A stretch of 64,000 bases of DNA from CAYORM01 sp964406375 (GCA_964406375.1 CAYORM010000001.1:78306-142305); one strand, 5' to 3'; positions 33,911-42,784 are shown, numbered from the stretch's first letter. The notes: a model not told the origin generated them from the sequence alone. Translations and numbers: made by a program.

Positions 33911-35455
33911 ATGGCAATGAGCTCCGGATCCCGGGTCGAAGCGGGCTCGCCGCGTCTCGTGATGTCCGGCATCGGCAAGGCCTTCGGCGGCGTGCCGGTG
34001 CTAAGCGAGGTGAACCTCACCGCTGCCCGCGGCGAGGTGATCGGGCTGCTCGGCTCCAACGGCGCCGGAAAATCGACGCTGATCAAGATCCTCTCGGGCG
34101 TCTATCGCGCCGATGCCGGACGGATCGAGATCGATGGCGAGGCGGTCGCGATCTCCGGCCCGCGTGACGCGATCGCCCACGGGGTGGGTCTCTTGCCGCA
34201 GGAGCTGTCGGTACATCCCGATCTGACGGTGGCGGAGAACATCTTCATCGGCCATCTGCCGATGACGAGCCGGCTCGGGCTGCCGGTCGTCGACCGCCCC
34301 CGGATGCGGGCGGAGGCGGGCGCACAGCTCGACCAGCTCGGCTTCGGCCATATCGCCGTCGACCGGCTGATGAAGACGCTGGCCGTTCCCGAAAAGCGCA
34401 TCGTCGAGATCGCCCGTGCCATCGCCGCACGCGCCAAGATCCTCATCATGGACGAACCGACGGCGGCGCTGACCGAAACGGAGGCGGCGTCACTGTTCGC
34501 CGTGCTGCGCCGGCTGAAGGCACAGGGTGTCACCGTCATCTACATCTCGCATTATCTCGACGAGGTATTCGAGATCTGCGACCGCATCGTCGTGCTGCGC
34601 GACGGGCGCAATGCCGGCGAGTTCGACACCGCCGAGGCGACGCATGACGAGGTGCTCGCGGCGATGCTCGGCGGTTCGGTCGATCGTCTCTATCCCGATC
34701 ACGGGCGGGGCGGCGGCGAACCATTGCTGCGGGTCGAGGGGCTGTCGCTGCCGCCGCATCTGGAAGATGTCTCCTTCGAGGTCGCGGCGGGCGAGATCTT
34801 CGGCGTCTTCGGCCTGATCGGCTCAGGCGTCGGCCATCTCGGCCGCAGCCTCTACGGCGCCGAAGGCGAGCCGCGCGACGGCCGCATCACGTTGTTCGGG
34901 CGATCCTACCGACCATCCTCGCCCCAGGCCGGCAAGGAGGCGGGGATCGGCTTCGTCGCCGCCGAGCGTAAGGCCGAGGGCATCATCGCCGAACTGACGG
35001 TGCGCGAGAACGTGACGCTGCCCTTCCTCGATCGCTATCTCGGCGGACTCGCCCTGTCGCAAGGGCGCGAGAGAGAGCGGACGCAGCATTGGATCGAGGC
35101 CTTCGGTATCCGTACCCGCGGCCCCGAGCAGCGCATCCGCTTTTTGTCCGGCGGCAACCAGCAGAAGGTCTGCATCGTCCGCTGGCTGGACGAGGCGGTG
35201 CGGCTTCTCATCCTCGAGGAGCCGACGCGCGGCGTCGATGTCGGCGCCCGCAAGGAGATTTACGCCAAGCTGCGCGAACTGGCCGATGGCGGCCTGGGCA
35301 TCCTCATCCTGTCTTCGGACATGGAGGAGGTTGCTGGGCTCGCCGATCGGTCGCTGGTGCTCGACCGCGGTCGGGTCGCGGGCGGCTTCGACCGCCCGAC
35401 CACCGCGAGCGCACTGATGCGCCTGGCTTCGGGTGCGGCCGAGACAGCCGCGTGA
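33911..35455 (+). CDS. Sugar-type ABC transporter ATP-binding protein, two-domain (RbsA/RhaT type)
   Basis: A 514-residue ATPase with two nucleotide-binding domains in tandem. Domain 1 has Walker A GSNGAGKST, Walker B LIMDEPTAALTE and switch H in YISHYLDE. Domain 2 has a degenerate Walker A (GLIGSGVGHLGRSLYG), the signature LSGGNQQKVCIVRWL and ILEEPTRGVDVGARKEIY. This asymmetry is standard for CUT2 importers. ATG 33911 follows a GAGAGG motif. It powers the single permease encoded next. Confidence 0.95.
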   Translation: MAMSSGSRVEAGSPRLVMSGIGKAFGGVPVLSEVNLTAARGEVIGLLGSNGAGKSTLIKILSGVYRADAGRIEIDGEAVAISGPRDAIAHGVGLLPQELSVHPDLTVAENIFIGHLPMTSRLGLPVVDRPRMRAEAGAQLDQLGFGHIAVDRLMKTLAVPEKRIVEIARAIAARAKILIMDEPTAALTETEAASLFAVLRRLKAQGVTVIYISHYLDEVFEICDRIVVLRDGRNAGEFDTAEATHDEVLAAMLGGSVDRLYPDHGRGGGEPLLRVEGLSLPPHLEDVSFEVAAGEIFGVFGLIGSGVGHLGRSLYGAEGEPRDGRITLFGRSYRPSSPQAGKEAGIGFVAAERKAEGIIAELTVRENVTLPFLDRYLGGLALSQGRERERTQHWIEAFGIRTRGPEQRIRFLSGGNQQKVCIVRWLDEAVRLLILEEPTRGVDVGARKEIYAKLRELADGGLGILILSSDMEEVAGLADRSLVLDRGRVAGGFDRPTTASALMRLASGAAETAA

Positions 35456-35480
35456 ACGGAACATTCGGGAGTTGGGCGCG

Positions 35481-36479
35481 ATGAGCGGCGCTTCGGTCGG
35501 ACGGCGTGACGCAGCAGGCGGGCAGGGGGCCTTCATCCGTCTCCTGGCCAAGCCCTGGGCGGGGGTGGGTATCCTTCTCGCCTTCTACATCGCGCTGCTC
35601 GTCCTGTTCTCGATCCTGTCGCCCTGGTTCCTGTCGTTCAACAACATGATGAGCGTCGGGACAAACATGGCCTTCATCGGCCTGATGGCGGCGCTCGGCA
35701 CGCCGCTGATCATCGCGGGCGGCCTCGATCTCTCGGTCGCTGCGGTGGCAGGGCTGGTGGGCGTCGTCGTCGCGCTGCTGACGGATGCCGGGCTGAACAT
35801 TTGGGTGTCGGTGCCGATCGCCGTCATCGTCGGGGCACTGGTGGGCCTCGCCAACGGATTGCTGGCGACCGGCCTCCGGATGAATCCGCTGATCGTAACC
35901 CTCGGCATGATGAGCATCGTCTCCGGTATCGCCCTGGTGATGACTGGCGGGCTGACGCGGCCGCTCTTCTATCCGTCCTTCAACTGGCTCGGTTCCGGCC
36001 GGATCGGCGGTGTGCCGGTGCCGCTGATCCTGATGCTGCTGGTCTTCGCCGTGCTGTGGTGGGAGCTGCGCTACACCCGCTTCGGACGCTGGGTCTACGC
36101 CTCGGGCGGCAATCCTGAGGCGAGCCGGCTGATCGGCGTACCGGTCGCGCGCACCCAGATCATCCTCTATGTCCTCTCCGGCCTCAGCGGCGCGGCAGCC
36201 GGCGTGGTGCTGGCGGCGATGCTGGGCGCGGCCGCGCCCAACGCCGCAGGACAGCACCTCCTGACGGTGATCGCCGCCATCATCCTCGGTGGCACGAGCC
36301 TCTTCGGCGGGCGTGGCAGCGTCTGGGGCACGCTGCTCGCGGTGCTGATCCTCGGCACGCTCAACAACGGTCTGACGCTGCTCGACGTCTCCTCCTTCTG
36401 GCAGGATGTGACGCGCGGCGTGGTGCTGCTGCTGGCAGTGGCGCTCGACCTCATCCGAACGCGGGCACTCGGCGAGTGA
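35481..36479 (+). CDS. Sugar-type ABC transporter permease (RbsC family)
   Basis: A 332-residue permease with about eight to ten hydrophobic segments. Family marks are LIIAGGLDLSVAAVAGLVG, MNPLIVTLGMMSIVSG, WVYASGGNPEASRLIGVPV and ILGGTSLFGGRGSVWGT. Classical rhizobial rhamnose importers have two permeases (RhaP and RhaQ); here only one is present, so a homodimer is expected. It overlaps the regulator gene by 4 bases. Confidence 0.94.
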   Translation: MSGASVGRRDAAGGQGAFIRLLAKPWAGVGILLAFYIALLVLFSILSPWFLSFNNMMSVGTNMAFIGLMAALGTPLIIAGGLDLSVAAVAGLVGVVVALLTDAGLNIWVSVPIAVIVGALVGLANGLLATGLRMNPLIVTLGMMSIVSGIALVMTGGLTRPLFYPSFNWLGSGRIGGVPVPLILMLLVFAVLWWELRYTRFGRWVYASGGNPEASRLIGVPVARTQIILYVLSGLSGAAAGVVLAAMLGAAAPNAAGQHLLTVIAAIILGGTSLFGGRGSVWGTLLAVLILGTLNNGLTLLDVSSFWQDVTRGVVLLLAVALDLIRTRALGE

Positions 36480-37261
36480 CGATGGTCGCGACCCCAGCAT
36501 CGCCCTTCGAGCCGATCGAGCGCGAGAGCGTCGCCGAGAAGGTCGCACAGCGGATCCTGACGATGATCCGTACCGGATCGCTCAAACCGGGCGACCAGCT
36601 GCCACCGGAGCGTGAGCTCGCGGTCGCGATGCAGGTCAGCCGGCCGAGCGTGCGTGAGGCGCTGCGTGGACTCTCGATCCTCGGCGTGGTGCGCATCCGC
36701 CAGGGCGGCGGGGCGTTCATCTCCTCGCTCGACGCCGCGGCCCTGCTCGAGCCGCTGAGCTTCTACATGGAGCTCGACAGCTACAATGTCGACGCGCTCT
36801 ACGACGCCCGCATCCTGATCGAGACCGGCGTCGCCCGACGCGCCGCGATGCGCATGGCGCCCGAAGCGGTCGAGCGGCTACGCCAGATGCTGCCGGCGCA
36901 GGAGCGGCTGACCGGAGACGCGGTCGGCTTCCGCGTCTCCGACCAAGAGTTCCACACCATCATCTGGCAGGGGGCGGACAACCCGTTCCTGCACCGGGTG
37001 GCAGCCGGGCTCTATGTCCTGGGGATGGAATACCGCCGCATCGCCTCGGAGACGCCGGGTGTGCTGGCGCAGAGCTATCTCGACCATTTGGCGATCGTCG
37101 AGGCGCTAGCCTCGCGCGACCCCGATGCCACGGCGACCGCGATGCGGACGCACATGGAGAATGTCCACCAAACGACACTGCAGGCCATGAACCGGGAGGC
37201 TCCGGACCAAGCGCCGTCGAGCCGGAACGCCTCCGGTCACCTGGAAGGAGAAGACAGGTGA
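36476..37261 (+). CDS. GntR-family transcriptional regulator, FadR subfamily
   Basis: A 261-residue regulator. The winged helix covers about residues 17-85: QRILTMIRTGSLKPGDQLPP, ERELAVAMQVSRPSVREALR and RIRQGGGAFI. The FCD domain has DARILIETGVARRAA, VSDQEFHTIIWQGADNPF and YLDHLAIVEALASRD, with His residues for a metal site. GTG 36476 overlaps the permease stop; an ATG at 36482 is equally possible. It is inside the catabolic operon and probably controls it through the TGGT-type sites near 32.6 kb, with a pathway sugar acid as effector. Confidence 0.92.
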   Translation: MTMVATPASPFEPIERESVAEKVAQRILTMIRTGSLKPGDQLPPERELAVAMQVSRPSVREALRGLSILGVVRIRQGGGAFISSLDAAALLEPLSFYMELDSYNVDALYDARILIETGVARRAAMRMAPEAVERLRQMLPAQERLTGDAVGFRVSDQEFHTIIWQGADNPFLHRVAAGLYVLGMEYRRIASETPGVLAQSYLDHLAIVEALASRDPDATATAMRTHMENVHQTTLQAMNREAPDQAPSSRNASGHLEGEDR

Positions 37262-38073
37262 AGCTCTCTTTGACCTCGTGGTCGCTGCGGGCCTGCACGC
37301 TCGCCGAGGCCGTCGCCATCGCCCGCGCCATCGGCGTCGAGGCCATCGATCTCGGCTATTTCTATGGTCCGGCGCTCGACAAGGCGCGACTGCTTGCCGA
37401 ACCCGAGCGGGTGGGCGAGGCGGTGAGGGGGCTCGGCATCGAGATCCCGAGCTTCTATCACCTGTTCGGTACCACCCTCGCCGACCGCAACCTCGCCGAT
37501 CCGACCACGCTGGAGGCGAACCGGCGGGACTTCGCCGCGGCGATGCGCTTCTGCCGCACGGCAGGGATCAAGACGGTCTTCGTGTTGCCGGGAGTGGTCA
37601 ATCCGGGCCAGGGGCGTGGGGAGGCGCTGGCGCAGTCCGCCGAGGCTCTGCGGGCCCTGTTGCCGGTCGCGCAGGAGGCCGGTGTCGTGCTGACCATCGA
37701 GCCGCACGTCCATTCCTTCCTAGAGAGTCCTGCCCTGGTGCTCGAGCTGCTCGACCGGGTGCCCGGGCTGAAGCTGACCCTCGACTACGCGCATTTCTGC
37801 TGTCTGGGCTGGCGGCAGGACGAGATCGACCCGCTCGCCGCCCATGCGGCACATGTCCATCTGCGCCAGGCACGGCCGGGCGCGCTGCAGGCCAAGACGC
37901 ATGAGGGCACGCTGAACATGGAGGCGATGTTCGCGACACTGCGCGACGCCGGCTATGCCGGGCATCTCGCGCTCGAATATGTCCATCAGGACTACATGGC
38001 GACGCTCTATGACGATGTGCTGACCGAGACGATCGCCATGCGCGACCGGTTCCGCGCCTGGGCGCGCGCATGA
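37258..38073 (+). CDS. Sugar phosphate isomerase/epimerase-like TIM-barrel protein
   Basis: A 271-residue xylose-isomerase-like barrel (AP endonuclease 2 superfamily). Probable metal ligands are E in LTIEPHVHSF, D in LTLDYAHFC, H in AAHVHLRQARPG and E in LALEYVHQDY. It starts with GTG at 37258, with AAGGAG 7-8 bases upstream, overlapping the regulator by 4 bases, and overlaps the next SDR by 4. It could isomerise or epimerise a keto-sugar or keto-acid in the pathway. It is too short and dissimilar to be L-rhamnose isomerase. Confidence 0.88.
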   Translation: MKLSLTSWSLRACTLAEAVAIARAIGVEAIDLGYFYGPALDKARLLAEPERVGEAVRGLGIEIPSFYHLFGTTLADRNLADPTTLEANRRDFAAAMRFCRTAGIKTVFVLPGVVNPGQGRGEALAQSAEALRALLPVAQEAGVVLTIEPHVHSFLESPALVLELLDRVPGLKLTLDYAHFCCLGWRQDEIDPLAAHAAHVHLRQARPGALQAKTHEGTLNMEAMFATLRDAGYAGHLALEYVHQDYMATLYDDVLTETIAMRDRFRAWARA

Positions 38074-38882
38074 ATGCGGATCGCAGGGTCGCGCTGGTCA
38101 CTGGCGCCGCGTCGGGCATCGGGCGCGCGATCGCGGGACGGCTGGCCCGCGACGGCTGGCATATCCTGGTGGCGGATCGCGACGCGGCGACGGGGGAGGC
38201 CGCGGCGGCCGAGATCGGCGGCCGGTTTCTGTCGGTCGACATCGCCAGTTCCGCCTCGGTCGATGCCGGCATCGCCGAGGCCGTCGCCTGCTGCGGCCGG
38301 CTGGACGCGGTCGTGAACAATGCCGGTGTGCACATGCAGCGCCTCGTCGTCGAGACGACCGACGAGGAGTGGGACCGGATCATGTCGGTCAACCTCGACG
38401 GCACCTTCTTCATGTGCCGGGCCGCCGCTCGGGCGATGATGGCCGCCGATCGCGGTGGCCGGATCGTCAACATCGTCACCAAGCTCGGCTTCGGCAATCC
38501 GTACTCCTCGGCCTATATCGCCTCGAAGAGCGCGGTGTATGCGCTGACCCAGACGCTCGCCGTCGAACTGGCGGCCTGGGGCATCACGGTCAACGCGGTG
38601 GCGCCGGGCCATGTCGGGCCGGGCACCGGCATGGAAGCCGCTTTCCGCGCCAAGGCCGAAAAGCTTGGCCTCGGCTGGGAGGCGTTCGAGCGGCAGGTGC
38701 TGCGGACGATCCCGCTCGGCCGCTGGTGCCGGCCGGCCGACGTCGCCGGTGCCGTCGCCTATCTTCTCGGCAAGGAGGCGTCCTTCGTGACGGGCGAGGT
38801 GCTGAACGTGACCGGCGGTTTCGCGGGCTACGCCTTTGCGCCGGAAAGGACGGCGGCGGCAGGCGGGGGAGGGCAGGGCTGA
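38070..38882 (+). CDS. SDR-family dehydrogenase, candidate 6-deoxysugar 1-dehydrogenase
   Basis: A 270-residue classical SDR. The cofactor loop is TGAASGIGRAIA (about 11-22), acidic D in LVADRDAA suggests NAD, NNAG is present, and the catalytic Tyr-Lys is SAYIASKSA. The usual catalytic serine region reads VNIVTKLGFGNP, so the serine is not in its standard place. The C-terminus has VTGEVLNVTGGFAG. In non-phosphorylative rhamnose catabolism an SDR oxidises L-rhamnose at C1 to the lactone, and this gene is one of two candidates in the operon. ATG overlaps the upstream gene by 4 bases and the stop overlaps the next start by one. Confidence 0.88.
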   Translation: MNADRRVALVTGAASGIGRAIAGRLARDGWHILVADRDAATGEAAAAEIGGRFLSVDIASSASVDAGIAEAVACCGRLDAVVNNAGVHMQRLVVETTDEEWDRIMSVNLDGTFFMCRAAARAMMAADRGGRIVNIVTKLGFGNPYSSAYIASKSAVYALTQTLAVELAAWGITVNAVAPGHVGPGTGMEAAFRAKAEKLGLGWEAFERQVLRTIPLGRWCRPADVAGAVAYLLGKEASFVTGEVLNVTGGFAGYAFAPERTAAAGGGGQG

Positions 38883-39694
38883 TGCGCGGGACGACCGATC
38901 GGCCGCAACGACCGACGCTGGATGACATCCGCTCGGGCGGGTTCTCCACCCCCTGGGATGCGCCGATGTCACCGGCCTTCCCGTTCCAGTTCCGCAATGT
39001 CGAGGTGCTGACCGCCGTCTGGCGCACCGATCCTGCGGCCGTCGAGCGGCTGCTACCGCCACCGCTCGAGCCGGTCTCGGATGTGGTGATGGCCCATATC
39101 TACCGGATGAACGATGTCGACTGGCTGGGCGGCTATTTCGAGTCGAACATCATGGTGGGCGCGCGACTGCCCGGCACCGACATCGTCGGCGGCTACTCGC
39201 CCTATCTGTTCCTCGACCAGCCGATCGGCATCGCCCAGGGGCGCGAGGTGCATGGCCAGCCGAAGAAATATGGCGAGCCGCTGCTCGAACGCCGCGAGGA
39301 CACGATCATCGCGCAGATCCGCCGCACCGGCATCGAGGTGCTGACGGCAACCATGGCCTACAAGCACCGCCGCGGCGATCTCTCGGTCCTGCGGCGCCAT
39401 TTCGATTTCGCTGTCAATCTGAACCTGAAGGCGATCGACCATATCGACGGCACGCCGGCGATCCGCCAGATCACCGCGCGGCGCCTTGCCGAGGTGACCG
39501 TGCATGAGAGCTGGCACGGCGCCTGCACGGTCGAGCTTCGCCCGCACATCCAGGCCCCGATCTGGCGCCTGCCGGTCGTCGAGGCGATCGAGGGGCTCCA
39601 CTGGCGGGCCGATTTCACGCTGGTGCCCGGGACGATCCTCCATGACTACCTCGCCCCCGAAGGGCGCCCGCCACAGCGAGGAGATGCAGCATGA
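38882..39694 (+). CDS. Acetoacetate decarboxylase (ADC)-family protein
   Basis: A 270-residue ADC-fold protein. The Schiff-base lysine region is REVHGQPKKYGEP, with K128/K129 corresponding to the catalytic lysine pair of acetoacetate decarboxylase. Other family features are FPFQFRNVEVLTAVWRTDP, LLPPPLEP, GGYSPYLFLDQPI and VPGTILHDYL. The ATG overlaps the SDR stop (TGATG). ADC-like proteins are known to include enzymes with aldolase-dehydratase rather than decarboxylase activity, so in this sugar-acid operon it may act on a keto-acid or lactone intermediate. True acetoacetate decarboxylation has no obvious place here. Confidence 0.85.
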   Translation: MRGTTDRPQRPTLDDIRSGGFSTPWDAPMSPAFPFQFRNVEVLTAVWRTDPAAVERLLPPPLEPVSDVVMAHIYRMNDVDWLGGYFESNIMVGARLPGTDIVGGYSPYLFLDQPIGIAQGREVHGQPKKYGEPLLERREDTIIAQIRRTGIEVLTATMAYKHRRGDLSVLRRHFDFAVNLNLKAIDHIDGTPAIRQITARRLAEVTVHESWHGACTVELRPHIQAPIWRLPVVEAIEGLHWRADFTLVPGTILHDYLAPEGRPPQRGDAA

Positions 39695-40005
39695 GTCACT
39701 ATGCCTGGGTTCTCGAGGTCCGGCCGGGCTATGAGGAGGAGTACAAGCGCCGCCATGACGAGATCTGGCCCGAGATGGTCGAGGCGCTGCGCGCGGCCGG
39801 CATCCGAAACTACAACATCTTCCGCCACGGGCTGACGCTGTTCGGCTATTTCGAGACCGACGACCTCGCGGCGACGCAGCGCGCGCTGGCGGAGAGCGAG
39901 GTGAACCGTCGCTGGGGCGAGTGGATGGCGCCGATCATGAAGGTCGAGACCGATCCGGCGACGAAATTCCCCTACCTTCTGCCCCTGCAGATGCATCTGG
40001 ATTGA
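39691..40005 (+). CDS. rhaM: L-rhamnose mutarotase
   Basis: A 104-residue protein, the normal length for RhaM/YiiL. Signature segments are HYAWVLEVRPG at the N-terminus, EYKRRHDEIWPEM, NYNIFRHGLTLFGYFE and RWGEWMAPIM. It interconverts alpha and beta anomers of L-rhamnose and related 6-deoxysugars. It overlaps the ADC-family gene by 4 bases and the next SDR by one base. It is one of the two genes that fix the pathway as rhamnose-like. Confidence 0.93.
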   Translation: MSHYAWVLEVRPGYEEEYKRRHDEIWPEMVEALRAAGIRNYNIFRHGLTLFGYFETDDLAATQRALAESEVNRRWGEWMAPIMKVETDPATKFPYLLPLQMHLD

Positions 40006-40772
40006 TGATGGCCGAGGCAAGACCGGTCGCGCTGGTTACCGGCGCCAATCGCGGCCTCGGCGAGGCGATCGCATCGGCGCTGGCTGCACGCGGCTTCCGG
40101 GTCGGCGTGCTCGGCCGCAATCTCGAGGCCTGCGCGGCGGTGGCCCGGCGGATCGCGGGGGCGGGGGGCGACGGCGCGCACGCCTTCGCCTGCGACATGG
40201 CCGAGCCGTCCACCATCGATGCCGCGATCGCCGCCGCGCACAGGATGTGGGGGCGGATCGACGCGCTGGTGAACAATGCCGGTGTGGTGGCGCCGATCGG
40301 TGCCTTCGACACGGTCGACCCCGATGGCTGGGCGCAGGTGATCGCGGTCAACCTCACCGGTCCCTATCGCGCGATCCGCGCGGCAATGCCGGCGCTGATC
40401 GAGGCACAGCCGGGGCGCATCGTCAACGTCTCCTCGGGCGCCGCGCAGCGACCGCTCGAGGGATGGAGCGCCTACTGCACCTCGAAGGCCGGGCTCGCCA
40501 TGCTGACCCGCGCCGTCGACCTCGAGGCGCAGGACCGGGGCGTTCTGTGCTTCAGCATTGCGCCCGGCGTCGTCGACACCGGCATGCAGGCGGAAATCCG
40601 CCAGTCGGGAATTAACCCGGTCAGCCGGCTGCCGCGCGAGAGCCTATCACCGGCGCATGAGCCCGCCATGGCGATCGCCTGGCTCGTCGAGCACGGGACG
40701 GCGGAGCTCGCTGGCCGGGAGCTCGATGTGCGCGATCCCGACCTGCGGCGGCGCTGCGGCCTTGCGGATTGA
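40005..40772 (+). CDS. SDR-family oxidoreductase, candidate keto-deoxy-sugar-acid dehydrogenase
   Basis: A 255-residue SDR. The cofactor loop is TGANRGLGEAIA, followed by the NNAG motif, catalytic VNVSSGAAQRPLEG and YCTSKAG. The basic R after the second strand (VLGRNLEA) suggests NADP use, unlike the SDR at 38070. The start at 40005 overlaps the rhaM stop; the next codon is also ATG (40008). In the diketo-hydrolase version of L-rhamnose catabolism, an SDR oxidises 2-keto-3-deoxy-L-rhamnonate, a possible role here. Confidence 0.88.
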   Translation: MMAEARPVALVTGANRGLGEAIASALAARGFRVGVLGRNLEACAAVARRIAGAGGDGAHAFACDMAEPSTIDAAIAAAHRMWGRIDALVNNAGVVAPIGAFDTVDPDGWAQVIAVNLTGPYRAIRAAMPALIEAQPGRIVNVSSGAAQRPLEGWSAYCTSKAGLAMLTRAVDLEAQDRGVLCFSIAPGVVDTGMQAEIRQSGINPVSRLPRESLSPAHEPAMAIAWLVEHGTAELAGRELDVRDPDLRRRCGLAD

Positions 40773-40785
40773 AGGAGAACGACAG

Positions 40786-41964
40786 ATGGCGACGCCGACG
40801 ATCCGCCAGCTCCGCGCCTTCGTGGTGCGCGGTGGCGGGGCCGACTATCACGATCAGGCCGAAGGGCACTGGATCGACGACCACGTCGCAACCCCGATGG
40901 CCAAATATCCGGCCTATCGCGGCAGCCGGAAGGCCTTCGGGCTGAACGTCCTCGGCACCCTCGTCGTCGAGGTCGAGGCGAGCGACGGCACGGTGGGCTT
41001 CGCGGTCACGACCGGCGGCGAGCCGGCCGCCTTCATCGTCGAGAAGCATCTCGCCCGCTTCGTCGAGGGGGCGCCGATCACCGATCTCGAGCGCATCTGG
41101 GATCAGATGTACAACGCGACGCTCTTCTACGGGCGTAAGGGGCTGGTGCTGAACGCCATCAGCGGCGTCGACCTCGCCCTGTGGGATCTGCTCGGCCAGT
41201 GGCGGCAGGAGCCGGTCTATCAGCTCCTCGGCGGGCCGGTCCGCGACGAGCTCGTCTTCTACGCTACCGGCCCCCGACCGGATCTGGCCCGTGAGATGGG
41301 CTTCATCGGCGGCAAGATGCCGCTGCGCCATTCGCCGGCCGAGGGCGAGGCGGGGCTGAAGGCCAATCTCGACCGTCTCGCCGGGATGCGGGACCGCGTC
41401 GGAGACAATTTCTGGCTGATGGTCGATTGCTGGATGAGCCTCGACCTCGATTACGCGACGCGGTTCGTGCATCGCGCGGCGGCCCATGGGCTGAAATGGA
41501 TCGAGGAGGCGCTGCCGCCGGATGATTACTGGGGCTATGCCGAGCTGCGCCGCCGCGCGCCGCCCGGTGTGCTGGTGACCACCGGCGAGCATGAGGCGAC
41601 GCGCCACGGTTTCCGTCTTCTCGTCGACATGGGCTGCTGCGACATCATCCAGCCGGATGTCGGCTGGTGCGGTGGCATCACCGAGCTGCTCAAGATCTCT
41701 GCCTATGCAGATGCCCACAGCGTCATGGTCGTGCCGCACGGATCGAGCGTCTACAGCTACCATTTCGTGGTGACGCGCCAGAACAGCCCGTTTTCGGAGT
41801 TCCTCATGATGGCGCCGCAGGCCGACCGCGTGGTGCCGATGTTCTCACCGCAGCTTCTCGACGAGCCGGTACCGGTCGGCGGCCGGCTGAAAGTGCCGGA
41901 CCGGCCGGGCTTCGGCGTACGGCTCAATCCGGAGGTGGCACTGCATCGGCCCTATGAGCACTGA
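40786..41964 (+). CDS. rhmD: L-rhamnonate dehydratase
   Basis: A 392-residue enolase-superfamily dehydratase converting L-rhamnonate to 2-keto-3-deoxy-L-rhamnonate. The near-invariant RhmD segments are present: VRGGGADYHDQAEGHWIDDH, YGRKGLVLNAISGVDLALWD and the metal ligands in MVDCWMSLD, WIEEALPPDDYWGY and TTGEHEATR. PHGSSVYSYHFVVTR carries the catalytic histidine. GAAGGAGAACGACAG precedes ATG 40786. It is the last gene of the rightward operon and gives the pathway its clearest identity. Confidence 0.95.
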   Translation: MATPTIRQLRAFVVRGGGADYHDQAEGHWIDDHVATPMAKYPAYRGSRKAFGLNVLGTLVVEVEASDGTVGFAVTTGGEPAAFIVEKHLARFVEGAPITDLERIWDQMYNATLFYGRKGLVLNAISGVDLALWDLLGQWRQEPVYQLLGGPVRDELVFYATGPRPDLAREMGFIGGKMPLRHSPAEGEAGLKANLDRLAGMRDRVGDNFWLMVDCWMSLDLDYATRFVHRAAAHGLKWIEEALPPDDYWGYAELRRRAPPGVLVTTGEHEATRHGFRLLVDMGCCDIIQPDVGWCGGITELLKISAYADAHSVMVVPHGSSVYSYHFVVTRQNSPFSEFLMMAPQADRVVPMFSPQLLDEPVPVGGRLKVPDRPGFGVRLNPEVALHRPYEH

Positions 41965-41985
41965 GAGCACCGGGGCGGACGGGCA

Positions 41986-42024
41986 GGGGACGGCCCCGTC
42001 CCCGGACCCACCCGGCCTTCCGGG
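41986..42024. terminator. Paired hairpins in the convergent rhmD/budA gap
   Basis: GGGGACGG (41986-41993) pairs with CCGTCCCC (41996-42003), and CCCGG (42011-42015) pairs with CCGGG (42020-42024). The convergent genes end at 41964 and 42077. No U-tract is present; these may still separate the two transcripts. Confidence 0.4.
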
Positions 42025-42076
42025 CATCAGGGATGACCGCTGATGCCACGCTTTAACACAGCGCCACACGCTGATC

Positions 42077-42784
42077 TTATCGTTCGACTTTCTGGATATC
42101 GGATGCCAGATCCCGGGTGAAGGACGCCGTCATGAAGTCGAGCGTCATCGGCAGACCGAGATCGACCCGCGCGGCGTGCTGGATCCGGACATCGATGTCG
42201 CGCGCATCCATGGCCAGCAGATGGCCACCGCGGCGCCGGTCGGCCGACAAGAAATGGAAATGGAAGCCTGGCACATGGACGGAGCCGAGGAAATCCGGCG
42301 TCCAGAAGCCGACGACGCTGCCCTCGATGTTCTCGAACTCGAAGATCGTCTGGGTCGAGATCGTCTCGGCGAGCGGCTTGTAGTTGTCCTGTCGCTGAAC
42401 CGACCGCGCCCGGACATAGTCGAAGACACCCTCGATGCGAAACGAATAGAGGATGTTCGGCGACGGTACGAGCTCGACGAGCTGGTGCTCGAGCTCCGCC
42501 CAAGACCTTGACCCGGTGAGCCTTTCACCGACATCGCCCTCGAAGAACGTGACGATCGCGAACGGCGTGAGGACATCGTCCTCGACGATCGTCGCATCGC
42601 CATCGGGACGCAGCCGATAGGCCGTTCCGTCGATCAGCACCAGCTCGCCATCGAGATCGTTGAAGGTGCCGAGCCCGAGATCGCCGTGGCGCTTCAGATC
42701 GGCGATCGTGGTGTCCTGGCGATAGAGGCCCTCGAGCAGCGCGTTGATCGGGGCGGAGATATAGACGGGCGGGCGGGTCGACAT
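42077..42784 (-). CDS. budA: Alpha-acetolactate decarboxylase
   Basis: A 235-residue enzyme of normal length for BudA/AlsD. The zinc histidines are in VPGFHFHFLSADRRRGGHLL, and other family features are GLGTFNDLDGELVLIDG, SFRIEGVFDYVRARSV and GSVVGFWTPDFLG. It decarboxylates acetolactate to acetoin. The gene is alone on the minus strand with no acetolactate synthase next to it; the only acetolactate-synthase-like gene in the window is at 18708. A GGAGAG stands before the ATG. Confidence 0.93.
   Translation of the reverse strand: MSTRPPVYISAPINALLEGLYRQDTTIADLKRHGDLGLGTFNDLDGELVLIDGTAYRLRPDGDATIVEDDVLTPFAIVTFFEGDVGERLTGSRSWAELEHQLVELVPSPNILYSFRIEGVFDYVRARSVQRQDNYKPLAETISTQTIFEFENIEGSVVGFWTPDFLGSVHVPGFHFHFLSADRRRGGHLLAMDARDIDVRIQHAARVDLGLPMTLDFMTASFTRDLASDIQKVER

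Noticed and set aside
37258..38073. Calling the TIM-barrel protein L-rhamnose isomerase.
   Set aside because: At 271 residues it is much shorter than known L-rhamnose isomerases, and the operon is of the rhamnonate (oxidative) type.
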